From: an uncultured Prevotella sp.
Lineage (GTDB): Bacteria > Bacteroidota > Bacteroidia > Bacteroidales > Bacteroidaceae
Direction: 5' to 3'
Length of the DNA: 64,000 bases
NCBI RefSeq assembly: GCF_937863835.1
Contig: NZ_CALMHT010000073.1
Location: 23,701-87,700, forward strand
In this document: positions 29,895 through 40,672 of the stretch, piece by piece
Layout: each line of letters opens with the position of its first letter
How positions within the stretch are numbered: the stretch's first letter is position 1
Program-made: the position numbers and the translations under genes
The notes under the pieces: model-generated
What the model was told of the DNA's origin: nothing
What the model saw: the letters and a program-made list of their open reading frames with translations, nothing else
Databases searched by the model: none

Positions 29895-31391
29895 TTAAAG
29901 AGTGACACCATTCTTGAAAATGGATATTTCACGATAACCGTTCATTTCATTACGTGTCTGTTCTCCACTGGCAATCGCTATGATTTTGTCGATAAATTGT
30001 GGCAGAAGTTCTTTCATCGGGGTTCCTTCGGTCAGAACGCCTGCGTTGAAGTCAATCCAATTAGGTTTGTTGCTTGCAAGATTACTGTTGGTGGATATCT
30101 TCATCGTAGGTACGAATGTTCCGAATGGCGTTCCTCTACCTGTGGTGAACAATACGATATGGCATCCGCTTGACGCGAGGGCAGTAGACGCCACGAGGTC
30201 ATTGCCTGGAGCAGAAAGCAGATTCAGTCCTTTCACCTTCAGCGGTTCAGCATATTCGAGTACGCCTGATACAGGGGCGCGTCCGCATTTCTGTGTGCAT
30301 CCCAGAGCCTTGTCTTCGAGAGTGGATATACCACCGGCTTTGTTGCCCGGAGACGGATTTTCGCCGACCGGTTCACCGTGACTGAGGAAATATTCCTTGA
30401 AGTCGTTGACCATCTTTACGGTTTTGTTGAATAAATCCGTGTTTTCACAGCGGTTCATCAATATGGTTTCGGCACCGAACATTTCAGGCACTTCGGTGAG
30501 GATGGATGTTCCGCCCTGTGCTACAAGATAATCGGAAAATTCACCCACAAGAGGATTGGCAGTGATGCCACTGAATCCGTCGGAACCACCGCATTTCAGA
30601 CCCACACGCAGTTCACTGAGAGGAATATCTGTGCGTTTGTCTTCTTTCATCTTACTGTATAGTTCACTCAGTATTTTCATACCTTCTTCGAATTCATCAC
30701 CTTGTACTTTCTGTGCGACCATAAATTTGATACGGTCGTGGTCGTAATCGCCAAGTAATTTCTCGAAGGCTTCAGGTTGATTGTTTTCACAACCCAGTCC
30801 TACAACCAATACGGCGCCAGCATTAGGATGTAGAACGATATCGCGGAGTACCTTGCGGGTATTCTCGTGGTCTTCGCTCAACTGCGAGCAACCGTAGTTG
30901 TGATGCCATGAATGTATGTTGTCAATACCGTCACACTTTGTCTCGTTGCGCATGGCTTCTGCCAGACGGTCGGAAAGACCGTTCACGCAACCTACTGTCG
31001 GTACTATCCATAGTTCGTTGCGCACACCTACATCACCATTCTTACGCTCATAACCTTTAAAGGTTTTATTTTCCTTCTTTATGTTAAGGTCCTCGTTTAC
31101 AGGCGAATAAGTGTATGATAGTGTACCAGCCAGATTCGTCTTGAGATTATTCTCGTTGACCCATTGACCGGCTTTCAAGTCCTCGCGCGAATGACCGATA
31201 GGATAACCATATTTGATGATATCGGTTCCTTTCGGGGCATCTGTGATAAGCATCTTATGTCCTGCTGGAATATCCTGTAAAACTTCGATTTTCTTATTGT
31301 CTATCTCTATAGACTCTCCTTTTTTCAAGGGGTTAAGACAAACAACCACTGTATCGGCAGGGTTGATCTTAATAAAATTTGATTTGTTCAT
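29895..31391 (-). CDS. uxaA: Altronate dehydratase family protein
   Basis: N-terminal SAF-like domain, 'FKGYERKNGDVGVRNELWIVPTVGCVNG', 'LKCGGSDGFSGITANP', 'VSGVLEYAEPLKVKGLNLLSAPGNDLVASTALASSGCHIVLFTTGRGTPFG'. Confidence 0.93.
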   Translation of the reverse strand: MNKSNFIKINPADTVVVCLNPLKKGESIEIDNKKIEVLQDIPAGHKMLITDAPKGTDIIKYGYPIGHSREDLKAGQWVNENNLKTNLAGTLSYTYSPVNEDLNIKKENKTFKGYERKNGDVGVRNELWIVPTVGCVNGLSDRLAEAMRNETKCDGIDNIHSWHHNYGCSQLSEDHENTRKVLRDIVLHPNAGAVLVVGLGCENNQPEAFEKLLGDYDHDRIKFMVAQKVQGDEFEEGMKILSELYSKMKEDKRTDIPLSELRVGLKCGGSDGFSGITANPLVGEFSDYLVAQGGTSILTEVPEMFGAETILMNRCENTDLFNKTVKMVNDFKEYFLSHGEPVGENPSPGNKAGGISTLEDKALGCTQKCGRAPVSGVLEYAEPLKVKGLNLLSAPGNDLVASTALASSGCHIVLFTTGRGTPFGTFVPTMKISTNSNLASNKPNWIDFNAGVLTEGTPMKELLPQFIDKIIAIASGEQTRNEMNGYREISIFKNGVTL

Positions 31392-31432
31392 ACTTTGATT
31401 AGTTATTTATAATTTGTTTAATACATTCTATT

Positions 31433-32497
31433 TTATAATTGCGTTCTTCTGTAGAAGTCTACATTCTCTTTGAGCAGAATCTCTATAGGCATATAGTTGA
31501 CCGGGTTCACCTCCTTGTGCAATACGATTGCCTCGAAAAGTGATTCAACACATGAATAACCTTGCATATATGCATGCTGGGCAATCAGAAAAGAGATAGA
31601 TCCCTGGCGCAGACATTCTGCATTTTTGGCCACCATGTCATACCCCATAATCTGAACATCGCGCCTGTTGGTGCGCAGAAGGAATTCTCCTACCAGATGT
31701 GCTTTGGAAGACAGTGTTATGCAATGGTGCACAGTAGGATTATCATCGAAGAATTTAGATAGGATCGTGTCATACTTCGCCTTCGTCTCTTCGGCCGGCA
31801 GATCCACTTCGAGAATCTTGATGTTAGGGAAGTGGTCGTGCATATAATGACGGAATCCCACTTCACGGTTTTCCTGTTGTTTGCTCTCCACAACACCATT
31901 GTTGGTCTGGCGCATGATCATAATCTCTTTTTCGTTGCTGGCGATCATCATCAACATCTTGGCTGCGAAATATCCACTTTGGAATGAATCCTGTCCATAG
32001 AAAGACAATGGCTTCAGGTCGGGCATATAAGAGTCTAATAAAACAAAAGGTGTACTGCGGTTATGCAGTATGTCGGTGAACTGGCGGGTCACTTCCAGTG
32101 TACTGGGTACGATGATAACACCATCTGGATTGGCTTCAAGACAGTCATTTACCGTCTTGTTGAATGTTTCGACATGAAACCTCTTGTAATATTTGATTTT
32201 CACCTCAATATTAAAGTCACGTCGGGCTTCGCACGCTTTCAAGGCACCTTCCTCTATTTCCTCCCAGTATGCTTCCGATTCATGTTTAGGAATAATCAAC
32301 CAGAACACATACGATTTGTTGTATGCTAGAGCACTGGCATATACATTCGGTTGGTAATTGATCTCTTCAAGTACCTTTTCCACTTTTTCACGAGCCGTCT
32401 TGGATACATTCGGGCGGTTATGTAAAATTCTGTCAACTGTTCCAACTGATACACCAGACTTTTCTGCTATATCTTTTATTCTTATTTTTCCAGCCAT
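31433..32497 (-). CDS. LacI family transcriptional regulator
   Basis: 'IRIKDIAEKSGVSVGTVDRILHNRPNVSKTAREKV' HTH, periplasmic-binding-like C-terminus. Confidence 0.92.
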   Translation of the reverse strand: MAGKIRIKDIAEKSGVSVGTVDRILHNRPNVSKTAREKVEKVLEEINYQPNVYASALAYNKSYVFWLIIPKHESEAYWEEIEEGALKACEARRDFNIEVKIKYYKRFHVETFNKTVNDCLEANPDGVIIVPSTLEVTRQFTDILHNRSTPFVLLDSYMPDLKPLSFYGQDSFQSGYFAAKMLMMIASNEKEIMIMRQTNNGVVESKQQENREVGFRHYMHDHFPNIKILEVDLPAEETKAKYDTILSKFFDDNPTVHHCITLSSKAHLVGEFLLRTNRRDVQIMGYDMVAKNAECLRQGSISFLIAQHAYMQGYSCVESLFEAIVLHKEVNPVNYMPIEILLKENVDFYRRTQL

Positions 32498-32557
32498 CGT
32501 AATACTTGTTGGTTATATTTTTATTTTCGGCTGTAAATTTAGCAATAAAATATGAAT

Positions 32558-32569
32558 TGTGCGAGCACA
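32558..32569. promoter_or_regulatory. Candidate LacI-family operator 1
   Basis: Palindrome TGTGC-GA-GCACA between lacI-type gene and kdgK. Confidence 0.45.
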
Positions 32570-32641
32570 CAACAAAAAAAATAGATAAATACTTATTTTT
32601 TCTTTATTTTTTTGCTAACTTTGCAAAAGAAGTACTATCTT

Positions 32642-32653
32642 TGTGCACGCAAA
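32642..32653. promoter_or_regulatory. Candidate LacI-family operator 2, overlapping the kdgK -7 region
   Basis: TGTGC-AC-GCAAA; same arm/spacer layout as site 1 with one mismatch, abutting TATCTTTG (32636-32643). Confidence 0.4.
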
Positions 32654-32700
32654 CAGAATAATTAATAAATAAAAACAACTACAATTAAAACATTTAGAAA

Positions 32701-33726
32701 ATGGCTAAAGTCGTAACATTGGGTGAAATCATGCTCCGTCTTTCTTCTCCAGGACAGAAGAGATTCGTTCAGAGCGAGTTTTTTGACGTTGTCTATGGTG
32801 GTGGTGAAGCTAACGTTGCTGTTAGTTGTGCCAATTATGGACATGAAGCATATTTCGTAAGCAAGTTGCCAAAACATGAAATTGGACAATGCGCTGTTAA
32901 TGCGCTTCGCAAATTTGGTGTTAACACGGAGTTCATAGCCCGTGGTGGTAACCGTGTTGGTATCTACTATCTCGAATCAGGTGCTTCTATGCGCCCTTCA
33001 AAGGTTATCTACGACCGCGCCGGAAGTTCTATAGCTGAAGCAGATCCTGAAGATTTTGATTTTGACAAGATCATGGAAGGTGCACAGTGGTTCCACTGGA
33101 GCGGCATCACCCCAGCTATCAGTGACAAGGCCGCCCTGCTTACCAAGTTGGCTTGTGAGGCCGCCCATCGTCATGGCGTTACCGTTTCGTGCGACCTTAA
33201 CTTCCGTAAAAAGTTATGGACTTCAGAGAAAGCCCAGAGTATCATGCGTCCTCTTATGCAGTATGTCGATGTATGTATCGGCAACGAAGAAGATGCGCAG
33301 TTGTGCTTAGGTTTCAAGCCAGATGCAGACGTTGAAGGCGGAAAGACGGATGCCGAAGGATATAAGGGTATATTCCAGGGTATGATGAAGGAGTTCCACT
33401 TCAAATATGTCATCTCTACATTACGTGAGAGTTTTAGTGCCAGTCACAACGGTTGGAAGGCTCTTATATATAATGGTAAGGAATTCTATCAGTCAAAACG
33501 TTATGATATCATGCCGATTATCGATCGTGTAGGCGGTGGCGATTCTTTCTCAGGTGGTATCATCCACGGACTTCTTACTTATCCTGACAATCAGGGGGCA
33601 GCTCTTGAATTTGCTGTTGCAGCTTCTGCTTTAAAGCATACGATACCTGGCGATTTCAATATGGTAAGTCGTGAGGAAGTAGAGAATCTTGCTGGTGGTG
33701 ACGCTTCAGGTCGTGTACAAAGATAA
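32701..33726 (+). CDS. kdgK: PfkB-family sugar kinase, probable 2-keto-3-deoxygluconate kinase
   Basis: '[14 protein letters not shown]', '[16 protein letters not shown]', '[18 protein letters not shown]'; adjacent to eda. Confidence 0.88.
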   Translation: MAKVVTLGEIMLRLSSPGQKRFVQSEFFDVVYGGGEANVAVSCANYGHEAYFVSKLPKHEIGQCAVNALRKFGVNTEFIARGGNRVGIYYLESGASMRPSKVIYDRAGSSIAEADPEDFDFDKIMEGAQWFHWSGITPAISDKAALLTKLACEAAHRHGVTVSCDLNFRKKLWTSEKAQSIMRPLMQYVDVCIGNEEDAQLCLGFKPDADVEGGKTDAEGYKGIFQGMMKEFHFKYVISTLRESFSASHNGWKALIYNGKEFYQSKRYDIMPIIDRVGGGDSFSGGIIHGLLTYPDNQGAALEFAVAASALKHTIPGDFNMVSREEVENLAGGDASGRVQR

Positions 33727-33752
33727 TAAAGAACAATAAGACATTTAATATA

Positions 33753-34424
33753 ATGGCAAAGTTTAATAAAATGCAGGTTATGTCTGCAATGAAGACAACA
33801 GGTATGGTTCCTGTTTTCTACAACAGTGATGTTGAGATCGTGAAGAATGTTGTCAAGGCATGTTACGACGGTGGTGTTCGTGCATTCGAGTTTACCAACC
33901 GTGGCGATTTCGCACATGAAGTATTTGCAGAAGTCAACAAGTGGGTTCTCAAAAATTGTCCTGAGATGATTATGGGTGTCGGTACGGTCGTTGACCCTGC
34001 CACAGCTGCCCTGTATATTCAGGAAGGTGCCAACTTCATTGTTGGTCCACTTTACAACCCTGAGGTCTGTGCTGTATGCAACCGTCGTCTTATACCTTAC
34101 TCACCTGGTTGCGGTAGTGTAAGCGAGATCGGTTTTGCCCAAGAGCACGGTTGTGATATTACAAAGGTTTTCCCGGCTGGCAATGTAGGTGGCCCTTCAT
34201 TTGTGAAGAATGTTTTGGCTCCTATGCCATGGTCTAACATTATGGTTACAGGTGGCGTTTCTCCTGATGAAGAGAATCTGACCAACTGGATCAAGGCTGG
34301 TGTTCTATGTGTCGGAATGGGTAGTAAACTGTTTCCGAAAGACGTCATCGCCGCTAAAAACTGGAAAGCCATTTCTGATAAATGTGTAGAGGCTTTGGGA
34401 TACATTGCTAAGGCTCGCGCATAA
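33753..34424 (+). CDS. eda: 2-dehydro-3-deoxyphosphogluconate / 4-hydroxy-2-oxoglutarate aldolase
   Basis: '[35 protein letters not shown]', '[28 protein letters not shown]', '[10 protein letters not shown]'. Confidence 0.92.
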   Translation: MAKFNKMQVMSAMKTTGMVPVFYNSDVEIVKNVVKACYDGGVRAFEFTNRGDFAHEVFAEVNKWVLKNCPEMIMGVGTVVDPATAALYIQEGANFIVGPLYNPEVCAVCNRRLIPYSPGCGSVSEIGFAQEHGCDITKVFPAGNVGGPSFVKNVLAPMPWSNIMVTGGVSPDEENLTNWIKAGVLCVGMGSKLFPKDVIAAKNWKAISDKCVEALGYIAKARA

Positions 34425-37400
34425 TAACACATTACAAAAGGGTTCGATATGGATCATATCCATATTGGGCCTTTTGTTTCTTTCGGCTTGTTCCTCGTCA
34501 CATTCAGACAGGGTGGATAAGTTGAACAACAAGGCATACGCTCAGCACTATCGCAATCTCGATTCGGCAAGAATCTATGCGGATAGTGCTTTTGCTTTAT
34601 CTGTGGATTATGATGACGGCAAGGCCGAGGCTCTCAATAACCTTGCATTTGTCAACACAATGCGAATGAATTATGATAAGGCGCGTAAACAACTGAGTGA
34701 AGTTTCATCACTTACCGACAATCAGGTGGAACTTCTTATTTCCGATGTTCAGATGATGCGGTTATGTCAACGAATGTCGAAGAATAAGGAGTTTTATGAT
34801 TATCGTGAAAAGGCAAAGCGTCGTCTTCGCCGTATTAACGAAGAGAGAGGCATGTTGTCTGACAGATTGCAGAATCGTATGATATATGCCGAATCCGAGT
34901 TTTATATTGTATCATCCACATATTATTATTATGTAGGATTGGAGCAAAACTCCATCAATGAATTACAGAAGATAGATGCCGACATATTGATGCAGAAAGA
35001 CACTGCGCAATATCTCGATTACTTATATAATGTGGGTGCGGGAGGAATTATCACGGCACCCAATCAGGCCGATGTCAACCAACAGGAGTTTGATTATCTG
35101 ATGCGTTGTCTTCTGCTTTCCACCCAGATTAATTATCAGTTCTGGACGGCAAACAGTCTTCAGTCTTTGTCTGAGCATCTGATGATTTCAAGTTCTCGTA
35201 CCCGATTGATAAGGGATAATCTTCCTGCAATGAAATACCTGAACCTTCAAGCTTGTCCGGACAGTCTGGTTGCAGGCAACCTCTCGGAACGTTCTGTTGA
35301 ACTTTTCAAGAAATTCGGTGATCCATATCAGTTGGCTGGTAGTTATCGTACCCTGGCATCGTGCTATTTTTATCTAGGTGATTATAAGTCTTCCATCTAT
35401 TATTTGGAACTGGCGCTCAATTCGAATCCGGTAATCAACAGGACACCTGATTTGGTGGCAAGTATCAGAGAACAGTTGAGCGTGTCTTTCTCGGCAGTCA
35501 ACAATAAAAGTCTGAGTGATTACAATCGAAATATCTATATTGATCTGCAGGAGATGACCCGACAGGACAGGTATCTGGAATCACGTGCAGAGCAATATGA
35601 TGATACGGCAACTCAACTTAATTGGATGATTGTTGCTGTGGTGGCTATGATTGTCTTGGTTCTTGTTCTGCTATGGCTGTTCAACAGGTTGAGAATCAAT
35701 AGCAACAGTGAAGAACAACTTCGGCAGTTGCTTGAACCTTTACGTGAATGGCAACATGAGAACGAACAGAAACAGAAAGACTTAGAAGAAAAATTTGATG
35801 ATATCAACGAAGCCAAGGAACTGAATGTCATACACATACTGAACAATCGTAAACAGAACCTTGAAAATCGGGCGAAAGTGTCTCTTGTCCTCAGTATAAC
35901 GCCTTTTATCGACCGCATCATTCACGAAGTGAACCGTCTGAATGACAGTAAAGACTCCGATGAAACAAAAAGCGAAAGATATAATTATGTGGCTGAGTTG
36001 ACTGATAAGATCAATGATTACAATACCGTCTTAACGGATTGGATTCAACTGCGTCAGGGGCAACTCAGTCTTCATATCGAAAGTTTTGACCTGAAGTCGT
36101 TGTTCAACACCGTGAGTCATAGCAAGATGTCGTTTAGTCTTAAAGGCATACAACTCATCGTGCATGACACGGAAGACAGAGTAAAGGCCGACAAGATATT
36201 AACCCTGTTCATGATCAACACCCTGGCCGATAATGCGCGTAAGTTTACCCCGAGTGGAGGAAAGATAGAGATTAGTTCACAGTCGTATGATGAATATGTG
36301 GAGATATCCGTCGAAGATACGGGTTGCGGTATAAGTCCGGAGCACCTGAGCGACATTTTCGACCATAAAGTTTACGGCGGTCATGGGTTCGGTCTGATGA
36401 ACTGTAAGGGAATCATTGAGAAATATCGCAAAATCAGTCAGATATTCAATGTCTGTACATTATCTGCAGAGAGTGAAGTAGGCAAGGGCAGTCGTTTCTT
36501 CTTCCGTCTCCCTCACGGAATAATCCGTATGATATCGGCTATTATCATCACTCTGTCCTTTGCTGTCGCGGCCAATGCCAAGACTACAGATAATAATATC
36601 AGGTTGGCATCTCATTATGCCGATTCCGCCTATTATAGTAATGTGTCTGGCAAGTATCAACGTACGCTGATGTTTGCCGACTCGTGCAGGAAATATCTCA
36701 ATGCGCATTATCGGAAGGTGAGCAACAACGGAAAACTGTTGATGAAGAAATATCCAGGTTCCAGTGCTGTACCCGCTGAGATGCAGTGGTACAGGGATTC
36801 CATATCGATATCATACGATATTATCATAGATATCAGAAATGAAAGTGCAGTCGCTGCATTGGCTCTTCATCAGTGGGATTTGTATAAATACAACAACAGC
36901 ATATATACCCAGTTGTTCAAGGAAACGAGTGCGGATGCCAAACTCGGTCCGTATTGTGTGGCGATGCAAAAGTCGGAAAGTAACAAGACCGTAGCCGTCG
37001 TTCTTCTGATACTTCTTCTTATCAGTATCATACCGGCATACTATTTTCTCTACTACCGCCATAAGTTATATTATAGATTCTGTGTCGAAAAGATTAAGAG
37101 TATCAATGACATCCTACTCAGTGGCGACAGGGCATCTCTCAAACTGGAGAAGATCAATCTGATATCAACTGAGAATTATCCTACACCCCTGCAGGATATT
37201 GTAAAACAGATACAGGAAGCCTTGGCATTGTCGATTGAAATGGAAGAAAAACAGAATTCGAATATAGAACTGGCCGAAGACGAATGTCGTCGTGCCAAGT
37301 TTGAAGACAACGAACTGCATATCAGTAACAGTGTGCTGGACAACTGTCTGTCAACCCTCAAACATGAGACGATGTATTATCCCAGCAGAATACGTCAGTT

Positions 37401-37884
37401 GGTAGATGCCGAGGAACATCATCTGCAGGCAATCAGTGAAGTCGTGGCTTATTATAAAGAACTTTATACTATTTTAAGTTTACAGGCTATACGTCAAACT
37501 AAAAATGTGCGTTATCAGATAAGACCCGTACGTGTTGGTGAACTCGTCAAGACAGACTCCGACGTCATTGTGATGTGCGATAAGGATATGATGCGATATC
37601 TGTTCGATATTTTAAAGAAGCAAAATGTTAGTAAGGAACTCCCAGTAACAGTCGGCAGGAACGATGCCCTGTATGTGAAAATATCAGTATGCATGAAAGG
37701 GCTGAATCTGACAGATGAAGAGGCCCACAGCCTGTTTACCCCGTCCACGTCACATATTCCGTATATGATATGCAGTCAGATTATACGCGACCATTCCGAA
37801 TATACCAACAAACGAGGTTGTGGCATCTATGCCGAAAAAGTTAACGAAGATACGATAATAAATATAATACTTCCTACAAAATAA
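34405..37884 (+). CDS. Tandem sensor histidine kinase-like protein (two sensor/TM/kinase-like halves); TTG start overlapping eda
   Basis: Lipobox-like '[12 protein letters not shown]'; first half TM '[19 protein letters not shown]' plus ATPase boxes '[10 protein letters not shown]', 'DTGCGIS', '[10 protein letters not shown]'; second half restarts with '[21 protein letters not shown]', TM '[22 protein letters not shown]', H-box-like '[18 protein letters not shown]'. Resembles DUF5112/DUF5113 proteins from memory. Confidence 0.8.
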   Translation: MLRLAHNNTLQKGSIWIISILGLLFLSACSSSHSDRVDKLNNKAYAQHYRNLDSARIYADSAFALSVDYDDGKAEALNNLAFVNTMRMNYDKARKQLSEVSSLTDNQVELLISDVQMMRLCQRMSKNKEFYDYREKAKRRLRRINEERGMLSDRLQNRMIYAESEFYIVSSTYYYYVGLEQNSINELQKIDADILMQKDTAQYLDYLYNVGAGGIITAPNQADVNQQEFDYLMRCLLLSTQINYQFWTANSLQSLSEHLMISSSRTRLIRDNLPAMKYLNLQACPDSLVAGNLSERSVELFKKFGDPYQLAGSYRTLASCYFYLGDYKSSIYYLELALNSNPVINRTPDLVASIREQLSVSFSAVNNKSLSDYNRNIYIDLQEMTRQDRYLESRAEQYDDTATQLNWMIVAVVAMIVLVLVLLWLFNRLRINSNSEEQLRQLLEPLREWQHENEQKQKDLEEKFDDINEAKELNVIHILNNRKQNLENRAKVSLVLSITPFIDRIIHEVNRLNDSKDSDETKSERYNYVAELTDKINDYNTVLTDWIQLRQGQLSLHIESFDLKSLFNTVSHSKMSFSLKGIQLIVHDTEDRVKADKILTLFMINTLADNARKFTPSGGKIEISSQSYDEYVEISVEDTGCGISPEHLSDIFDHKVYGGHGFGLMNCKGIIEKYRKISQIFNVCTLSAESEVGKGSRFFFRLPHGIIRMISAIIITLSFAVAANAKTTDNNIRLASHYADSAYYSNVSGKYQRTLMFADSCRKYLNAHYRKVSNNGKLLMKKYPGSSAVPAEMQWYRDSISISYDIIIDIRNESAVAALALHQWDLYKYNNSIYTQLFKETSADAKLGPYCVAMQKSESNKTVAVVLLILLLISIIPAYYFLYYRHKLYYRFCVEKIKSINDILLSGDRASLKLEKINLISTENYPTPLQDIVKQIQEALALSIEMEEKQNSNIELAEDECRRAKFEDNELHISNSVLDNCLSTLKHETMYYPSRIRQLVDAEEHHLQAISEVVAYYKELYTILSLQAIRQTKNVRYQIRPVRVGELVKTDSDVIVMCDKDMMRYLFDILKKQNVSKELPVTVGRNDALYVKISVCMKGLNLTDEEAHSLFTPSTSHIPYMICSQIIRDHSEYTNKRGCGIYAEKVNEDTIINIILPTK

Positions 37885-37891
37885 GAATGAT

Positions 37892-38617
37892 ATGGAAAAC
37901 TTTAAAGTAATCATAGTAGAAGATGTTCCTTTGGAACTGAAAGGTACCGTAGGTATTTTTAAGAATGATATACCAGAGGCTGAGATAATAGGTACGGCAG
38001 ACAGTGAAATAACCTATTGGCGGCTGATGAAAGAACATAATCCTGATCTTGTGCTTCTCGATCTAGGTCTGGGCGGTTCTACAACTGTAGGAGTCGAAAT
38101 ATGTCGACAGACAAAGGAAACCCGTAAGGAAGTGAAAGTGCTTATCTTTACAGGCGAAATACTGAACGAGAAATTGTGGGTCGATGTACTTGACGCAGGA
38201 GCTGACGGTATTATCCTTAAAAGCGGTGAACTGCTTACCCGTGGTGATGTGCGTAGTGTGATGGAAGGCAAACGTCTCGTGTTCAACCAACCGATATTGG
38301 AGAAAATCGTGGAACGGTTCAAATATACCGTCGATAACCAACTGATCAGTCAGGAGGCATTGGTCAACTATGAGATAGACGAATATGACGAACGTTTTCT
38401 AAGACATCTTGCCCTGGGATATACCAAAGAACAGATAACCAACTTGCGTGGTATGCCGTTCGGCGTAAAGAGTCTGGAGAAGCGACAGAACGAACTGGTT
38501 CAGAAATTGTTTCCTAACGGGAACGGTGGCATTGGTATCAACGCCACACGTCTTGTCGTAAGGGCACTTGAACTGAGAATACTGGATATCGACAATCTGA
38601 CCCCTGATGAAGAATAG
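37892..38617 (+). CDS. Response regulator with C-terminal LuxR-like/DUF5932-like domain
   Basis: 'KVIIVEDVPLELKGTVGIF', 'PDLVLLDLGLGG', 'VLIFTGE', 'ADGIILKSGE'; C-terminal 'FLRHLALGYTKEQIT...VKSLEKRQNELVQKLF'. Confidence 0.85.
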   Translation: MENFKVIIVEDVPLELKGTVGIFKNDIPEAEIIGTADSEITYWRLMKEHNPDLVLLDLGLGGSTTVGVEICRQTKETRKEVKVLIFTGEILNEKLWVDVLDAGADGIILKSGELLTRGDVRSVMEGKRLVFNQPILEKIVERFKYTVDNQLISQEALVNYEIDEYDERFLRHLALGYTKEQITNLRGMPFGVKSLEKRQNELVQKLFPNGNGGIGINATRLVVRALELRILDIDNLTPDEE

Positions 38618-39233
38618 GCGTGAATACATATTGGCTGTCGTCTGTATCATTTTGGCCGTGTTGCAACTGTCGTTGATACTGTTGTCATGGCTGTTGAATG
38701 CAGCCAACGCAGGCAGTATGTCTATACGCAGTATGCTGAGTCCTGAAGGAATCAGGTGGTTCTTCGGCCATTTTGCCGACAATATGGCCACACCTTTGTT
38801 GGTATGGTTGATATTGATAGCCATTGCATCGGGTACTGTCAAAGACAGTGGAATCAATAAGGTGTTGGGGAAACTGTTTCTGCATCGGAGTAACATCCTG
38901 TTCAGGGAAAGGATAGCCCTTTACTTTGTTGCCACCGAACTGATCGGTTGCATCGTCATCATGCTGTTGCTCACCGTCATGCCCCATGCCATATTACTCA
39001 GTGTAAACGGTGAACTGTTCCCCAGCAGTTTCAGTTATAGTATCATACCGGTAACGGCATTCGTCGTAGTATTATTGTCGGTGAGTTACGGATTGCTGTC
39101 TGGAACACTGGGCAGTATCGTCAGTGTCTTCCGTTCGCTTGTATCAGGTATCGCCCGATTCAATTATGTCTGGTTCCTTTATCTGTTGGCCATGCAATTG
39201 TATTGTTCGATACAATTCGTGTTTACATTATAA
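38607..39233 (+). CDS. Short AbgT-like (half-length) membrane protein
   Basis: Polytopic; 'SPEGIRWFFGHFADNMATPLLVWLILIAIASGTVKDSGI'; overlaps response regulator stop. Confidence 0.55.
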   Translation: MKNRREYILAVVCIILAVLQLSLILLSWLLNAANAGSMSIRSMLSPEGIRWFFGHFADNMATPLLVWLILIAIASGTVKDSGINKVLGKLFLHRSNILFRERIALYFVATELIGCIVIMLLLTVMPHAILLSVNGELFPSSFSYSIIPVTAFVVVLLSVSYGLLSGTLGSIVSVFRSLVSGIARFNYVWFLYLLAMQLYCSIQFVFTL

Positions 39234-39728
39234 AAAGTATTTTCGATATTCATTCTCGAAGTTAGGGGTAAAAACCCCTTTGCCCATGTTGTCCAGTATT
39301 TCCTCCTTACTCCAGAAACGGCCACCGTCCAGTTCTTCTTTGCTTGGCTTTACATCACCGTCATAAATGGTTTTGTGCACATAGACCAGTTCCTTTTCCC
39401 GTTTGCTCTCAAAGACATAGTGTCCAAGAGATTCCGGAACGAAATCAGTGATACCCAGTTCTTCGCCTACTTCTCTTTTCAGAGCTATCTCTATACTTTC
39501 GCCGAGGTCTACATGTCCGCCTGTTGCCGTATCCCATTTGCCCGGTTGAATATCTTTCCATTCCGGACGTTTCTGCAGATATAAGTCACCGTGACTGTTG
39601 AATACATGTAGATGAACTACAGGGTGCAGTATTTTGCTACCGTCGTGGGCGTGTCCTCTAGTTATACTGCCTGTGATATTTCCTTCTTCATCCACAATGG
39701 GAAACTCTTCATTGCTGTTGTCTGTCAT
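39228..39728 (-). CDS. NUDIX hydrolase
   Basis: Nudix box 'GGHVDLGESIEIALKREVGEELGI'. Confidence 0.93.
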   Translation of the reverse strand: MTDNSNEEFPIVDEEGNITGSITRGHAHDGSKILHPVVHLHVFNSHGDLYLQKRPEWKDIQPGKWDTATGGHVDLGESIEIALKREVGEELGITDFVPESLGHYVFESKREKELVYVHKTIYDGDVKPSKEELDGGRFWSKEEILDNMGKGVFTPNFENEYRKYFL

Positions 39729-39740
39729 TATATTATCTGT

Positions 39741-40571
39741 TTATAATTGTTCCGTTATTGTTCTGCAGTCAGGAAAATCGTTTGCAAGTTGATCGGGAAT
39801 ACGGTCGAAGATGCCGAACATGGCACTGCCGCTTCCCGACATCATGGCGAATACCGCCCCTCTGTCATACAGATGCTGCTTGATAGCTGCCAGTTCAGGA
39901 TAAATGTCAAATATCGGTTTCTCAAAATCGTTGCTTAGATTGTCTTTCCATGTTTCAACCGGTTGTTTTACTACTTCGCGGCAACATATCGCAGGATGCG
40001 CAGGGGCAATCTTGGCGTAGGCGAGAGCTGTCGACACGGCGACAGGTGGTTTTACAACCGCAATATGATAACCAGACAACGAAACATCGGCCGGACGAAG
40101 ACGATCACCGATACCGTCGGCATAAGAAGGTTGCGGATTGATGAAAAAGGCACAGTCGGCACCCAGTCGTGCGGCATACCGGCGCATCTCATCAAGGCTG
40201 AGGCCTAAACCATACTGTCTGTTTAACAAGGTAATGGCGTAAGCGCAGTCGGCCGACCCTCCCCCCATACCAGCCTGCATGGGGATATTCTTATATAGAT
40301 GAATGTGCATTCGGGGCAATTTATAATCATCTGCCAATAGGTTGTACGCCTTGACGACGAGATTTTTCTGGTCGTCGCAGTCGACGGTAGCACCGGTTAT
40401 TTTGATGTCCGCCCGATAGGCAGAAGTAAAACTGTCGTCCATCTCGCACATCTCAATCATGTCATATACAGGCACAGGATAAAAGACTGTTTCTATATCA
40501 TGATATCCGTCAGGTCTTACCCCGACGACATTCAGACCAAGATTAATCTTTGCACACGGTTTGGTTATCAT
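39741..40571 (-). CDS. ispE: 4-diphosphocytidyl-2-C-methyl-D-erythritol kinase
   Basis: 'PCAKINLGLNVVGVRPDGYHDIETVF', 'NIPMQAGMGGGSADCAYAI', 'MMSGSGSAMFGIF'. Confidence 0.95.
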   Translation of the reverse strand: MITKPCAKINLGLNVVGVRPDGYHDIETVFYPVPVYDMIEMCEMDDSFTSAYRADIKITGATVDCDDQKNLVVKAYNLLADDYKLPRMHIHLYKNIPMQAGMGGGSADCAYAITLLNRQYGLGLSLDEMRRYAARLGADCAFFINPQPSYADGIGDRLRPADVSLSGYHIAVVKPPVAVSTALAYAKIAPAHPAICCREVVKQPVETWKDNLSNDFEKPIFDIYPELAAIKQHLYDRGAVFAMMSGSGSAMFGIFDRIPDQLANDFPDCRTITEQL

Positions 40572-40672
40572 CTTTCTAAAAATTTATTTTGTGCAAAGTT
40601 AATATTTTCTGTCTTAATATGGGTAGAGTGCAAGATATTTTTTGTAATTTTGTGCGCTAAAGAAAAACAATT

